From Oscillospiraceae bacterium (GTDB lineage: Bacteria; Bacillota; Clostridia; Oscillospirales; Ruminococcaceae), in the NCBI GenBank assembly GCA_017847835.1, contig JAGASH010000004.1, positions 1 to 64,000 on the forward strand: a stretch of DNA of 64,000 nt, given 5' to 3'. Positions within the stretch are counted from its first letter, which is position 1, and each line of letters begins with the position of its first letter. Of this stretch, positions 24,523 through 33,023 are shown piece after piece. The notes beneath the pieces were generated by a model. It had not been told where the DNA came from. It ran no database searches and worked only from the letters and a program-made list of their open reading frames with translations. The translations under genes and the position numbers were made by a program.

Positions 24523-25746
24523 ATGGCACGTTTTACTCTTCCCCGTGATATTTACCACGGCAAAGGCGCTCTCGAGGCTCTGAAAACATTCAAGGGCAAG
24601 AAGGCTATTATCTGCGTTGGCGGCGGCTCTATGAAGCGCTTTGGTTTCCTTGACAGAGCTGAGGCTTATCTTAAAGAGGCGGGAATGGAAGTCAAAATAT
24701 TCGACGGAATTGAGCCTGACCCTTCAGTTGAGACTGTTATGAGAGGTGCGGACGCTATGCTCGAATTCCAGCCCGACTGGATTGTGGCAATCGGCGGCGG
24801 TTCTCCTATTGACGCGGCAAAGGCTATGTGGATTAAGTACGAATACCCCGACTGTACATTTGAAGATATGTGCAAGGTTTTCGGTATTCCCGAGCTTCGC
24901 AAGAAGGCACATTTCTGCGCTGTTTCATCCACTTCGGGTACGGCAACCGAAGTTACCGCTTTCTCTATAATCACCGATTACAGCAAGGGCATCAAGTACC
25001 CGATTGCCGATTTTGAGATTACACCCGATGTTGCTATCGTTGACCCCGAGCTTGCCGAGACAATGCCGCAGAAGCTCGTTGCTCACACAGGTATGGACGC
25101 TATGACTCACGCGGTTGAGGCTTATGTTTCCACGGCAAACTGCGACTACACCGACCCGCTTGCTATTCACGCAATCGAGATGATTGAGAACGACCTTGTA
25201 GCTTCCTACAACGGCGATATGGCTGCAAGAGACCGTATGCACAACGCGCAGTGCCTCGCAGGAATGGCGTTCTCCAACGCTCTGCTCGGTATCGTTCACT
25301 CAATGGCTCACAAGACAGGCGCGGCTTTTGCGGATTACGGCGCGCACATTATCCACGGCGCTGCAAACGCAATGTATCTGCCCAAGGTTATCGCGTTCAA
25401 CGCTAAAGACGAAACCGCAAAGAAGCGTTACGGCGTGATTGTTGACTATATGGGAATTGCGGACAAGAACGCGTCCGATGACGACAAGGTAAAGGCGCTT
25501 ATCGCTTATCTGCGCAAGATGAACGACGACCTCAGAATTCCGCACTGCATCAAGAATTACGGCGCAGACAGCTACCCCTGCGAGCAGGGCTTTGTACCCG
25601 AGAATGTTTTCCTTGAAAGACTGCCCGAGATTGCCAAGAACGCTATCGGTGACGCGTGCACAGGCTCCAATCCTCGTCAGCCCAGCCAGGAAGAGATGGA
25701 AAAGCTCCTCAAGTGCTGCTACTACGACACCGAGGTTGATTTCTAA
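24523..25746 (+). CDS. Iron-containing alcohol dehydrogenase
   Basis: 407 residues from the ATG at 24523, with GGAGG 9 nt upstream. The family III Fe-ADH fold is evident: nucleotide-binding GGGSPIDAAKAM (about 97), SSTSGTATEVTAFSII (about 142), metal ligands in HTGMDAMTHAVEAY (about 195) and in IVHSMAHKTGAAF/IIHGAANA (about 263-283). It interconverts an aldehyde or ketone and an alcohol with NAD(P)H in fermentative metabolism. Codon use is markedly more biased (GC-rich third positions, abundant GCT/AAG) than the neighbours, as in a highly expressed gene. The next two genes encode an NADPH/ferredoxin electron-transfer pair, so the region manages reducing power. Confidence 0.93.
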   Translation: MARFTLPRDIYHGKGALEALKTFKGKKAIICVGGGSMKRFGFLDRAEAYLKEAGMEVKIFDGIEPDPSVETVMRGADAMLEFQPDWIVAIGGGSPIDAAKAMWIKYEYPDCTFEDMCKVFGIPELRKKAHFCAVSSTSGTATEVTAFSIITDYSKGIKYPIADFEITPDVAIVDPELAETMPQKLVAHTGMDAMTHAVEAYVSTANCDYTDPLAIHAIEMIENDLVASYNGDMAARDRMHNAQCLAGMAFSNALLGIVHSMAHKTGAAFADYGAHIIHGAANAMYLPKVIAFNAKDETAKKRYGVIVDYMGIADKNASDDDKVKALIAYLRKMNDDLRIPHCIKNYGADSYPCEQGFVPENVFLERLPEIAKNAIGDACTGSNPRQPSQEEMEKLLKCCYYDTEVDF

Positions 25747-25767
25747 TCTATCACAATGTATAAGTCG

Positions 25768-25801
25768 GACTTCGCCGAGATTTTCGGCGGAGTCTTTGGC
25801 T
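25768..25801 (+). terminator. Stem-loop between ADH and Nfn genes
   Basis: GACTTCGCCGA pairs with TCGGCGGAGTC (one mismatch), followed by a T-rich stretch. Terminator or processing hairpin. Confidence 0.5.
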
Positions 25802-25826
25802 TTTCACAATGAACGGGAGAGAAAAA

Positions 25827-26678
25827 ATGTACAAAATTACAAGCAAAAAAGTGCTTAATCCCACGGTAACGCAGATGGAAATTTTATCCCCGCTTGTCGC
25901 TCAAAAGGCAAAGCCGGGACAGTTTATAATTCTGCGCGTTGACGATGACGGAGAGCGTATTCCGCTTACTGTTGCGGGAACAAACGCCGAAGCGGGTACC
26001 GTAAAGATTATCTTTCAGATTGTCGGTGCAACAACCGAAAAACTCAACCACAAGAACGAGGGCGATTTTATCGCGGATTTCGTAGGACCGCTCGGCGTTG
26101 CCACACATACCGAGGGCATCAAGAAGGTTTGCATAGTCGGCGGTGGTGTCGGGTGCGCGATTGCGATGCCCGTGGCACAGGAATTTCACCGACTTGGCGC
26201 GGAGGTTACAAGCATAATCGGCTTCAGAAACAAGGATTTGCTTATCCTTGAGGACGAGTTCAGGGCTTGCTCGGACAGACTTGCTGTAATGACCGATGAC
26301 GGTTCTTACGCGCGTCAGGGCAACGTCACCGTTCCTCTCAAGGAGTATCTTGAGGCGGGAGAAAAATTTGATATGATAATCACAATCGGTCCGCTTATTA
26401 TGATGAAGTTTGTTGTGGCAGCGGCAAAGCCGTTTGACGTGCCCGTAACGGTTTCGATGAACCCGATTATGATTGACGGCACGGGAATGTGCGGCGGCTG
26501 CCGTCTAACGCTTAATCGGGACGGCAAAAAGGTAACAAAATTCGCCTGTGTGGACGGTCCCGATTTCAACGGCTATGAGGTGGATTTTGACGAGGCAATG
26601 TCGCGCGGAAGAATGTACTCCGGTTTCGAGCGTCACGCTTACGAAACAACCTGCAATCTTTTCGGGGAGGTAAAGTGA
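25827..26678 (+). CDS. Ferredoxin-NADP+ reductase-like small subunit (NfnA/SudB type)
   Basis: 283 residues from the ATG at 25827 (GGGAGAG upstream). FAD-binding reductase fold: GQFIILRVDDDGERIPLTV (FAD loop, about 35), VCIVGGGVGCAIAMPVA (NAD-binding Gly motif, about 100), and a C-terminal MCGGCRL cluster-binding motif (about 223). This is the small subunit of NADH-dependent reduced ferredoxin:NADP+ oxidoreductase or sulfide dehydrogenase. The large subunit follows at 1 nt. Together they move electrons between ferredoxin, NADH and NADPH in the cytoplasm. Confidence 0.9.
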   Translation: MYKITSKKVLNPTVTQMEILSPLVAQKAKPGQFIILRVDDDGERIPLTVAGTNAEAGTVKIIFQIVGATTEKLNHKNEGDFIADFVGPLGVATHTEGIKKVCIVGGGVGCAIAMPVAQEFHRLGAEVTSIIGFRNKDLLILEDEFRACSDRLAVMTDDGSYARQGNVTVPLKEYLEAGEKFDMIITIGPLIMMKFVVAAAKPFDVPVTVSMNPIMIDGTGMCGGCRLTLNRDGKKVTKFACVDGPDFNGYEVDFDEAMSRGRMYSGFERHAYETTCNLFGEVK

Positions 26679-26679
26679 A

Positions 26680-28092
26680 ATGCCGAATATGAGTTTGACA
26701 AAAAATCCGATGCCGACGCAGGACGCAAAGGTCAGAGCGCACAACTTTAACGAGGTTGCCACGGGTTATTCCGAAGAAACAGCAATCGATGAGGCAATGC
26801 GCTGCCTTAACTGCAAAAATATGCCTTGCGTGACCGGATGCCCCGTAAATATACATATCCCCGAATTTATCGCGAAAATCAAAGAGGGCGATTTCGAGGG
26901 CGCTTATCAGATTATTTCAAAGACGTCAAGTCTTCCTGCTGTTTGCGGACGCGTTTGCCCGCAGGAAACGCAGTGCGAGAGCAAGTGTGTTCGCGGTATA
27001 AAGGGCGAGCCTGTCGGTATCGGCAGACTTGAAAGATTTGTCGCGGATTGGCACAATGCTCATACTGCGGGAAATGTTGAAGTGCCGCAGTCCAATGGGC
27101 ACAAGGTTGCGGTTGTAGGCTCGGGACCTTCGGGACTTACCTGCGCGGGCGACCTTGCCAAAAAAGGCTACAAGGTAACAATTTACGAGGCGCTTCACAC
27201 CGCGGGTGGCGTGTTGGTTTACGGAATACCCGAGTTCAGACTGCCGAAAGCCATTGTCGCGAAGGAAGTTGATACTCTGAAATCGCTTGGCGTTGATGTT
27301 GAAACAAACGTTGTTATCGGAAAAACTTTGACTATCGACGAGCTTTTTGAAATGGGCTATGAAGCGGTATTTATCGGCTCGGGCGCGGGTTTGCCAAACT
27401 TTATGGGAATACCCGGCGAGAGCTTGAACGGCGTTTATTCCGCAAACGAGTTCCTCACAAGAAGCAACCTTATGAAGGCTTACAAGGACGCGCCCGATAC
27501 CCCGATAATGAAAGGCGGAAAGGTTGCGGTTGTAGGCGGCGGAAACGTTGCTATGGACGCTGCGAGAACAGCTCTGCGTCTTGGCGCGGAGAAGGTTTAT
27601 ATTGTCTATCGTCGTTCGATGGACGAGCTTCCCGCGCGTAAGGAAGAGGTTGAGCACGCAGAAGAAGAGGGAATCGAGTTCAGACTCCTCAACAATCCCG
27701 TTGAAATTCTCGGCTACAACAATCCCGAAAATCCCCGAGACCCGAAAAACGGCTTTGTGACGGGAATGAAGTGTATTAAAATGGAGCTTGGCGAGCCCGA
27801 TGAAAAGGGGCGTCGCCGTCCCGTTGCCGTTGCGGGAAGCGAGTTTGTGCTTGACGTGGACACGGTTATCATCTCAATCGGCACGTCCCCGAACCCGCTT
27901 ATCAAGAACACCACAAAGGGACTTGAGGTTAACTCGCACGGCGGTATTATCGTAAACGAGGACGCTTTGACCTCGCGCAGTGCCGTTTACGCGGGCGGCG
28001 ACGCGGTTACCGGCGCAGCTACCGTTATATCGGCTATGGGCGCGGGAAAGGTTGCCGCAAAGTCGATTGACGAGTATCTCCAAAACAAGTGA
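26680..28092 (+). CDS. NADPH-dependent glutamate synthase-like large subunit (NfnB/GltA type)
   Basis: 470 residues. An N-terminal Fe-S domain has CLNCKNMPCVTGCPV and CGRVCPQETQCESKC (about 45-105). Two dinucleotide folds follow: VAVVGSGPSGLTCAGDLA (about 142, FAD) and VAVVGGGNVAMDAARTA (about 284, NADPH), and a C-terminal YAGGDAVTGAATV. No glutaminase domain is present, so this is the homotetrameric GltA/NfnB type. GGGGAGG precedes the ATG. It forms a complex with the preceding subunit; electron bifurcation is the known role of close homologues and is inferred here. Confidence 0.9.
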   Translation: MPNMSLTKNPMPTQDAKVRAHNFNEVATGYSEETAIDEAMRCLNCKNMPCVTGCPVNIHIPEFIAKIKEGDFEGAYQIISKTSSLPAVCGRVCPQETQCESKCVRGIKGEPVGIGRLERFVADWHNAHTAGNVEVPQSNGHKVAVVGSGPSGLTCAGDLAKKGYKVTIYEALHTAGGVLVYGIPEFRLPKAIVAKEVDTLKSLGVDVETNVVIGKTLTIDELFEMGYEAVFIGSGAGLPNFMGIPGESLNGVYSANEFLTRSNLMKAYKDAPDTPIMKGGKVAVVGGGNVAMDAARTALRLGAEKVYIVYRRSMDELPARKEEVEHAEEEGIEFRLLNNPVEILGYNNPENPRDPKNGFVTGMKCIKMELGEPDEKGRRRPVAVAGSEFVLDVDTVIISIGTSPNPLIKNTTKGLEVNSHGGIIVNEDALTSRSAVYAGGDAVTGAATVISAMGAGKVAAKSIDEYLQNK

Positions 28093-28114
28093 TTTTCTTG
28101 CGCAATAAAATGAG

Positions 28115-28141
28115 AAGGGCCTCAAACCGAGGCTCTTTTTG
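28115..28141 (+). terminator. Terminator of the Nfn-like genes
   Basis: AAGGGCCTC pairs with GAGGCTCTT (one G-U) and is followed by TTTTT. Confidence 0.8.
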
Positions 28142-28174
28142 TATTTTGACTTTCCCATAAATCATTCATTTCAC

Positions 28175-28300
28175 CTCAAACCGCGCGCAGCTTTTCGGGC
28201 GAGCTTTCTCAATACTCTGAATGAATAAACGCAAGACGACATTTTGGACGGTTTTTGTATATTTCGATGAATTTGATTAGATTAACTATAATTCAGACGC
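28175..28300 (-). repeat. Decayed half-sigma repeat
   Basis: CTCAAACCGCGCGCAGCTTTTC and the next 20 bases match the half-sigma 3' end. After a deletion come CGACATTTTGGACGG, a TATTTCGATGAATTT segment and GATTAGATTAAC, which correspond to the internal and 5' pieces of the other deleted copies. Lies downstream of the leftward ADP-ribosylglycohydrolase gene. Confidence 0.6.
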
Positions 28301-28473
28301 TTGGCGCTCACCGCGAATTTTACGCATAATCATTTGTCAACGTCCAAAAACTGATTTTTGGCGGCGGATTGTTGGACGCCATTAATTCTGCAATCCGACC
28401 GACCAAATATCTCGCTGTCAGCGGCTCTCGGACTGAGAAACGTCTGCTTATTTCGTGACTGTTTCCTGCTAAT
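28301..28473. other. Unassigned intergenic stretch
   Basis: With the repeat before it, 380 bases separate genes. This part shows no open frame, promoter or hairpin that I can support; it may be further decayed gene sequence. Confidence 0.3.
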
Positions 28474-29277
28474 TTATTTCGGGACTATGCTGTAAATAAA
28501 CTCGTCCAAAACCGCAAGCAGCGGCTCCGGCAGACGTTTGCGGCACTCCTCTTTCAGCTCATCGGTAATGCCGTAAAAGCCTTCGGCAATACTCCCCGCA
28601 ATCGCCGTGAGCGTATCGCAGTCGCCGCCAAGAGAAACCGCGTTTCGGATAACGTCCTCAAAATTCTCGCCCTCCAGAAACGCCGTGATAGCCTCGGGGA
28701 CGGTTTCCATACAAGTTTCGGTGTGGCAATAATTCGGTCTGATTTCATCGCAGGTGCGGTTCAGCGCATAGCGAAATTCCCGCTCGATGTACTCCTTGAT
28801 TTCAGCCTTGCTGTGACCTGTTCTCGCGAGAAAAATCGCGCTTGCGACGGCTTCCGCGCCTTTGATGCCCTCGGTGTGATTGTGAGTAACCAGCGCGGAT
28901 AGCCTTGCCGCATTTCTCACATCTTCGATGTTGTCAAACAACCAAGCAACCGAAGAAACCCGCATAGCAGAGCCGTTTCCGTAGCTGTTGTACGCTTTCA
29001 TTTTGGGATTTACGAGCCACTTTCGGAACATTCCGCCATAGCCTGCGTTCGGGTACATTTTTCCGAATTTCCGCAAATTTTCTTCAACCGATTTCAGTAT
29101 AACATCATCGCTTGCGTCGGGTTTCACGTCAAGAAAAGCCCGACAAACCGCAATCGTCATCACCGTGTCATCGGTAAACGTGGAATACTTTGAGAAAAGA
29201 GGAAAATCCTTGCTCTTGTTTCCGCGGTCAAATTCATAAGGGCTGCCGATAATATCGCCCAAAATTGCACCAATCAT
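28474..29277 (-). CDS. ADP-ribosylglycohydrolase family protein
   Basis: 267 residues. The N-terminus IGAILGDIIGSPYEF and FTDDTVMTIAV (about 33) carry the first metal-binding set. SALVTHNHTEGIKGAEAVA lies in the middle and SLGGDCDTLTAIAGSIAEG (about 214) has the C-terminal GGDxDT metal ligands, so the enzyme should be active. It removes ADP-ribose from proteins or hydrolyses related nucleotides. Its start overlaps the vWA gene by 4 nt, and a macro-domain gene precedes both, so the three form one ADP-ribose-processing operon. Confidence 0.9.
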   Translation of the reverse strand: MIGAILGDIIGSPYEFDRGNKSKDFPLFSKYSTFTDDTVMTIAVCRAFLDVKPDASDDVILKSVEENLRKFGKMYPNAGYGGMFRKWLVNPKMKAYNSYGNGSAMRVSSVAWLFDNIEDVRNAARLSALVTHNHTEGIKGAEAVASAIFLARTGHSKAEIKEYIEREFRYALNRTCDEIRPNYCHTETCMETVPEAITAFLEGENFEDVIRNAVSLGGDCDTLTAIAGSIAEGFYGITDELKEECRKRLPEPLLAVLDEFIYSIVPK

Positions 29278-29918
29278 CTTCTGCCGCCTCGTTTCTTGAA
29301 ATCTGCGTCAATTTTCCTTTTCCAATCGGAAGAAAGCGGCGCGCTGCACGCTCTCACGCTTGAAATTGCCTCGCCGATAACCTCAAAATTGAGCGCGGTG
29401 CCAACCGAATCGCAGTGATAATTCGCGGACATACTTTCGTCAATTCCGAACTTTCCCGCCTCAGCCGCCGCGTCAATATTCGCGCCGAGAAACAGAAACT
29501 CCCAGCCGTATTTTTCCTTCTGCCGTTCAATCATTTTGCGGACTTTTCCGTAGGTATAACGGCGGCTTGCGTTCTCCATACCGTCGGTTGTGATGATGAA
29601 AAGCGTGCGCTCGGGAACGTCCTCTTTTCGCGCATATTTGTGGACATTTCCGATGTGATTGATTGCCCCGCCAACCGCGTCCAAAAGCGCTGTACAGCCG
29701 CGCACATAGTATTCCTTTTCGGTAAGCTTCGGCACGTTTTCGATAGAAACTCGGTCGTGAATAACCTCGTTTTCGTTGTCAAACAGCACCGTTGAAACAA
29801 CAGCCTCGCCAACTTCATTTCGCTGTTTATCCAGCATCGAGTTAAAGCCGCCGATTGTGTCCTTTTCAAGCCCCGCCATAGAGCCGCTGCGGTCGAGAAT
29901 AAATACAAGTTCAGTCAT
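29274..29918 (-). CDS. von Willebrand factor A domain protein
   Basis: 214 residues from the ATG at 29918 (CAGGAGG 8 nt upstream). It begins at once with the vWA fold: FILDRSGSMAGL is a complete MIDAS DxSxS, followed by the MIDAS Thr in GCTALLDAVGGA and IITTDGMENAS. There is no signal peptide, so it works in the cytoplasm as a metal-dependent protein-binding module. Cytoplasmic vWA proteins of this size occur in stress operons, sometimes beside macro-domain and ADP-ribosylglycohydrolase genes. Middle gene of that operon here. Confidence 0.85.
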   Translation of the reverse strand: MTELVFILDRSGSMAGLEKDTIGGFNSMLDKQRNEVGEAVVSTVLFDNENEVIHDRVSIENVPKLTEKEYYVRGCTALLDAVGGAINHIGNVHKYARKEDVPERTLFIITTDGMENASRRYTYGKVRKMIERQKEKYGWEFLFLGANIDAAAEAGKFGIDESMSANYHCDSVGTALNFEVIGEAISSVRACSAPLSSDWKRKIDADFKKRGGRR

Positions 29919-29999
29919 TGTGAAAACCTCCTGTTTTGTTTTTGTGATTTCATTATAACTCAAACAGGAGGGAAAATGGTCGCATAGCAAGCGACATTT

Positions 30000-31046
30000 T
30001 TACGCGCCCAGAAGCGGCTGGTCAAACGCGAAAAGCACCTCGTTCAGTTCGTAAATATCGTAGTTTTTGCTCACAAGAAAATACTCCACAATTACATCAA
30101 ACTTGCTGCTATGTGACAGCGCAAAGCCCGCGCGAGCGATGAAATCCCGCGTTTCGTCAATATCCAGTTCCAGCGCAAAAGCGAACGCGAGAGCCGTTGT
30201 TTTTGACGGTTTATAGTCCATATTGTTGCGGATTTTCGAGAAAAGTTTTCGGTCAACATTTGCTTTTTTGTAGATTTCGGAATCCTTCTTTCCCGTGCGG
30301 TCGATAAGCCGCAAAAGCGTTTCGGAAAAGCCCGCGTCAAGATTTTTCAGACGATTTTTCCATTCATCGGAGCTTTGCGGAATTGCCGAGGAATCGCAAA
30401 TTTCCGCGCAAAAATCCGCCTGAATTTGCCCCTTGAATTTCAGTTTTTCCTTAAACCGCCGCAGTTCAAAATGAGAACTATTTACACTTTCCGAGCCGTA
30501 TTCATCGAGGATTTTTTCGCTGATGTAGTTTTCGTCAATGTAGCTGCCGACCGATTTGAACAGCTTTTCCGACAGCTCAAACGATTCTTTCCCGAACACA
30601 ACGAGGTAAATCTGCATCTCGTTTTCAAGAAGAAACGCGCTGATTTCACGAACGGCGATTTTCAGCGCAAGATGTTTCGGGAAGCCATAATTTCCCGTTG
30701 CAATCAGTGGAAACGCAATAGACTCACATTCATTTTCTTTGGCAAGTGCAAGCGACTTCCGATAACACGAGGACAAAATCTGCTCCTCTTGGTGATTTCC
30801 GTCCACCCAGACAGGACCAACCGTGTGGATAACATACTTTGCATTTAACTTAAATCCCGGCGTGATAACCGCGTCCCCGAAATCAATGCAGCCGATTTTC
30901 TGCCGCGCCGCAAGCAGCTCGCGACCGGCTTTCTTATGTATCGCGGTGTCAACTCCCGTGCCGACAACCGGCTCGGGATTTGCGGTATTTACCACCGCGT
31001 CAACCTGCATATTTACAATATCGTTTCGTATTATTTCAAAAGGCAT
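30000..31046 (-). CDS. Macro-domain protein with C-terminal HTH-like domain
   Basis: 348 residues. Residues 1-175 are a macro domain: VDAVVNTANPEPVVGTGVD, YVIHTVGPVW, and IAFPLIATGNYGFP, which bind and process ADP-ribose derivatives. After a linker, residues about 235-348 form an all-helical domain (SEIYKKANVDRKLFSKIRNN, TALAFAFALELDIDE) reminiscent of a helix-turn-helix fused to macro domains in gut Firmicutes. First gene of the ADP-ribose operon, with its own promoter. AAGGAGATTAACT precedes the ATG. It may couple ADP-ribose sensing to DNA or RNA binding, which is inference. Confidence 0.85.
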   Translation of the reverse strand: MPFEIIRNDIVNMQVDAVVNTANPEPVVGTGVDTAIHKKAGRELLAARQKIGCIDFGDAVITPGFKLNAKYVIHTVGPVWVDGNHQEEQILSSCYRKSLALAKENECESIAFPLIATGNYGFPKHLALKIAVREISAFLLENEMQIYLVVFGKESFELSEKLFKSVGSYIDENYISEKILDEYGSESVNSSHFELRRFKEKLKFKGQIQADFCAEICDSSAIPQSSDEWKNRLKNLDAGFSETLLRLIDRTGKKDSEIYKKANVDRKLFSKIRNNMDYKPSKTTALAFAFALELDIDETRDFIARAGFALSHSSKFDVIVEYFLVSKNYDIYELNEVLFAFDQPLLGA

Positions 31047-31073
31047 AGTTAATCTCCTTGTTCATTTGAAATA

Positions 31074-31102
31074 ATTATATCACAATCTGCCAAATATTTC
31101 AA
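31074..31102 (-). promoter_or_regulatory. Promoter of the macro/vWA/ARH operon
   Basis: Minus-strand TTGAAA and TATAAT, 17-bp spacer, TGTGA before the -10. Confidence 0.8.
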
Positions 31103-31179
31103 TATAAAATCGAAAAATCGCCAAAATGGTTCCATAAAAGGCAGCATATTTTAGCATTTCACGATTTGTTATTCCGGCT

Positions 31180-31319
31180 TGTTCAAGCCGCGCCCGCAAC
31201 CTATCCGGCGTTCTTCTCTCGAAACTATGAATGCAGTCAAATTTCAACGTTATTGTTCAGATTTTTGCATTTTTCGATGATTTTTATGTGATTAGCAATA
31301 ATACGCTTGAGGAAACAAT
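31180..31319 (-). repeat. MITE-like deleted half-sigma element
   Basis: Left part 31180-31240 resembles the half-sigma 3' end, the centre is the ATTTCAACGTTATTGTTCAG segment with TTTTTCGATGA, and the right part TTTTTATGTGATTAGCAATA to GAGGAAACA equals the 5' boundary of the intact copies. The coding middle is gone. Partner of 57880-58017. Confidence 0.75.
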
Positions 31320-31379
31320 TATTTTTCCGCACAACGCGCAAAATTTCCTCGTTTAATATGCCGAAAAAACCAACATACC

Positions 31380-31422
31380 GATTTTGAAAATTTCAGCCCG
31401 AACGCACAAACGCTCGGGCTGA
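31380..31422 (-). terminator. Terminator of the FecR/LRR gene
   Basis: TCAGCCCGA (31393-31401) pairs with TCGGGCTGA (31414-31422), with a minus-strand T-run after it. A relative lies at 46335-46360. Confidence 0.8.
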
Positions 31423-31434
31423 TATTTTTACTGC

Positions 31435-32850
31435 TTATTCCGTGTACAATTCGGAATAATTGTCTTCAGTATAAGTTCTGCCTTTGTAGGTGATGGTTGC
31501 TTTGCAGCCAAGGAAAGCTTGTTCTTCAATTTTGGTGACGCTGTCGGGGATTTCAATGCTCATAATCTCAGCGCAAGATTCAAACGCACCTTTTCCTATT
31601 TCCTTTACACCATTCTCAATTATTAAGCTTGTTAATCTGATGCCCACAAACGCATATTCACCTATTCTGGTGACGCTGCCCGGTATTGTTATGCTCTTAA
31701 GACCAGTGCCACCGCTAAATGCGCATTGTCCTATTGATGTAACACTATCCGGAATTTCTATGCTTTTAAGTGCGCAGCACCCATTAAAAGCATCTAGCTT
31801 TATTTCTTTAACGCTATTCGGAATAGTAATATCTGTAAGCTCTTCGCAGCCATGAAAAACACCTATTTCTATTGATGTAACGCCATCGGGAATTCTTACA
31901 CTTTTCAACTTTTTGCATAACTTAAACGCGCCATCATGTATTTTTGTCACGCTGTCCGGGACTTCTACACTTGTTAGTTCTTCGCACCGGAAAAACGCCA
32001 GACTTTTTATTTCTTTACATCCATCGGGAATTGTTACGCTTGTTACGTTGCTTTCGCTGAAACCACCTACAACCACAACCGGTTTTCCTTCGATTTCCGC
32101 GGGAACATTCACAACTTCATCATTACCAATATATTTTGTAATTTCTATTCCTCCGAGTTCGTCATTATACTTGTATTCAAAATCGCTCACGGGTGAATAA
32201 GAGCCGTTTCCACCGGAATTTCCGCTGCTGTTTACAGACGAATTTTCGATGTTTTCAACACGAGAAACAACAGAAGCGCTTTCTCCCGCATTAAGTGTCT
32301 TTACTTTGTCTGTGCCCTTTTCGGTGAGCTCAACCGTTCCCTCTTTAACCTCAACGGCTGTGTGACAGCGACCATTGTTATCATAGTACACATTCACCGT
32401 GAAAATCGTTCCGCGAACGGACATTGAAGCATTCGGGCTTTCCACGACATAGCTTTCGGACGGGAGCAGCTTGTTGTCGATTTGATTTGAAATCGTGCCT
32501 GTTTCAAGGTGAATAATCGTCCGTGTATCTTTCCCTTCAGCGCCAAAAGCCTCAACGCTGAATTTCGTCAGCTCGCTCGCAACAACGTGCTTGTCCGAGT
32601 CGAGAGCGAGAGTTAAAGACGATTTCTCGAAAACTTCGACGTTATCCCCGCTCACGAGATTTTGCCCTTTGAACGCGTCCGAAACGCTCAGCATTGAGGT
32701 TACACGCGAAGTTCCCGTTAAATCGGCAACGCGAATGTTTCTATAACCCATATTCAGCAGTATAATCAGCACAATCACACCTGCGATTAGCGCTAATGTT
32801 ACCGCTCCCGCGATTATTTTACCTTTTGTTGTTGACAGAAAATTTTTCAT
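31435..32850 (-). CDS. Membrane-anchored FecR-like and leucine-rich-repeat protein
   Basis: 471 residues from the ATG at 32850 (TTGGAGG upstream). One membrane segment (about 13-33) anchors the protein. Residues about 40-210 are FecR-like: HVVASELTKFSVEAFG and ESPNASMSVRGTIFTVNVY with AVEVKEGTVEL. A Ser/Asn/Gly linker follows. Residues about 225-460 are BspA-type leucine-rich repeats of about 23 residues (SIEIPDSVTSIGQCAFSG pattern), at least eight copies. Likely a surface adhesion or sensing protein. The C-terminus ITYKGRTYTEDNYSELYTE has a decayed twin at 46374, showing that the family has been duplicated. Confidence 0.85.
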   Translation of the reverse strand: MKNFLSTTKGKIIAGAVTLALIAGVIVLIILLNMGYRNIRVADLTGTSRVTSMLSVSDAFKGQNLVSGDNVEVFEKSSLTLALDSDKHVVASELTKFSVEAFGAEGKDTRTIIHLETGTISNQIDNKLLPSESYVVESPNASMSVRGTIFTVNVYYDNNGRCHTAVEVKEGTVELTEKGTDKVKTLNAGESASVVSRVENIENSSVNSSGNSGGNGSYSPVSDFEYKYNDELGGIEITKYIGNDEVVNVPAEIEGKPVVVVGGFSESNVTSVTIPDGCKEIKSLAFFRCEELTSVEVPDSVTKIHDGAFKLCKKLKSVRIPDGVTSIEIGVFHGCEELTDITIPNSVKEIKLDAFNGCCALKSIEIPDSVTSIGQCAFSGGTGLKSITIPGSVTRIGEYAFVGIRLTSLIIENGVKEIGKGAFESCAEIMSIEIPDSVTKIEEQAFLGCKATITYKGRTYTEDNYSELYTE

Positions 32851-32878
32851 AAAATCCTCCAAAAGATGTTATGTTTTC

Positions 32879-32907
32879 ATTATACCACAAACAACCGATT
32901 ATTTCAA
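32879..32907 (-). promoter_or_regulatory. Promoter of FecR/LRR gene
   Basis: Minus-strand TTGAAA and TATAAT, 17-bp spacer, TGTGG before the -10. Confidence 0.8.
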
Positions 32908-32922
32908 TATATAAAAATCAAA

Positions 32923-32948
32923 GCCGCCTATATATTTCAAAAGGCGGC
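32923..32948. terminator. Junction hairpin J3
   Basis: GCCGCC (32923-32928) pairs with GGCGGC (32943-32948) plus flanking A/T pairs; same ATATTTCAA loop as other junctions. Confidence 0.75.
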
Positions 32949-32960
32949 ACTTTATTTACA

Positions 32961-33014
32961 CTCGCTCAAACCGCGCCCGAAGCTTTTCAAACGCCCTTTT
33001 CTCAATCCTCGAAT
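32961..33014 (-). repeat. Decayed half-sigma repeat (3' end)
   Basis: Close match to the last 50 bases of the half-sigma genes (CTCAAACCGCGCCCGAAGCT, CCCTTTTCTCAATCC), ending abruptly 10 bp before the stop of the hydrolase gene at 33024. Confidence 0.8.
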
Positions 33015-33023
33015 GGTAATTTG

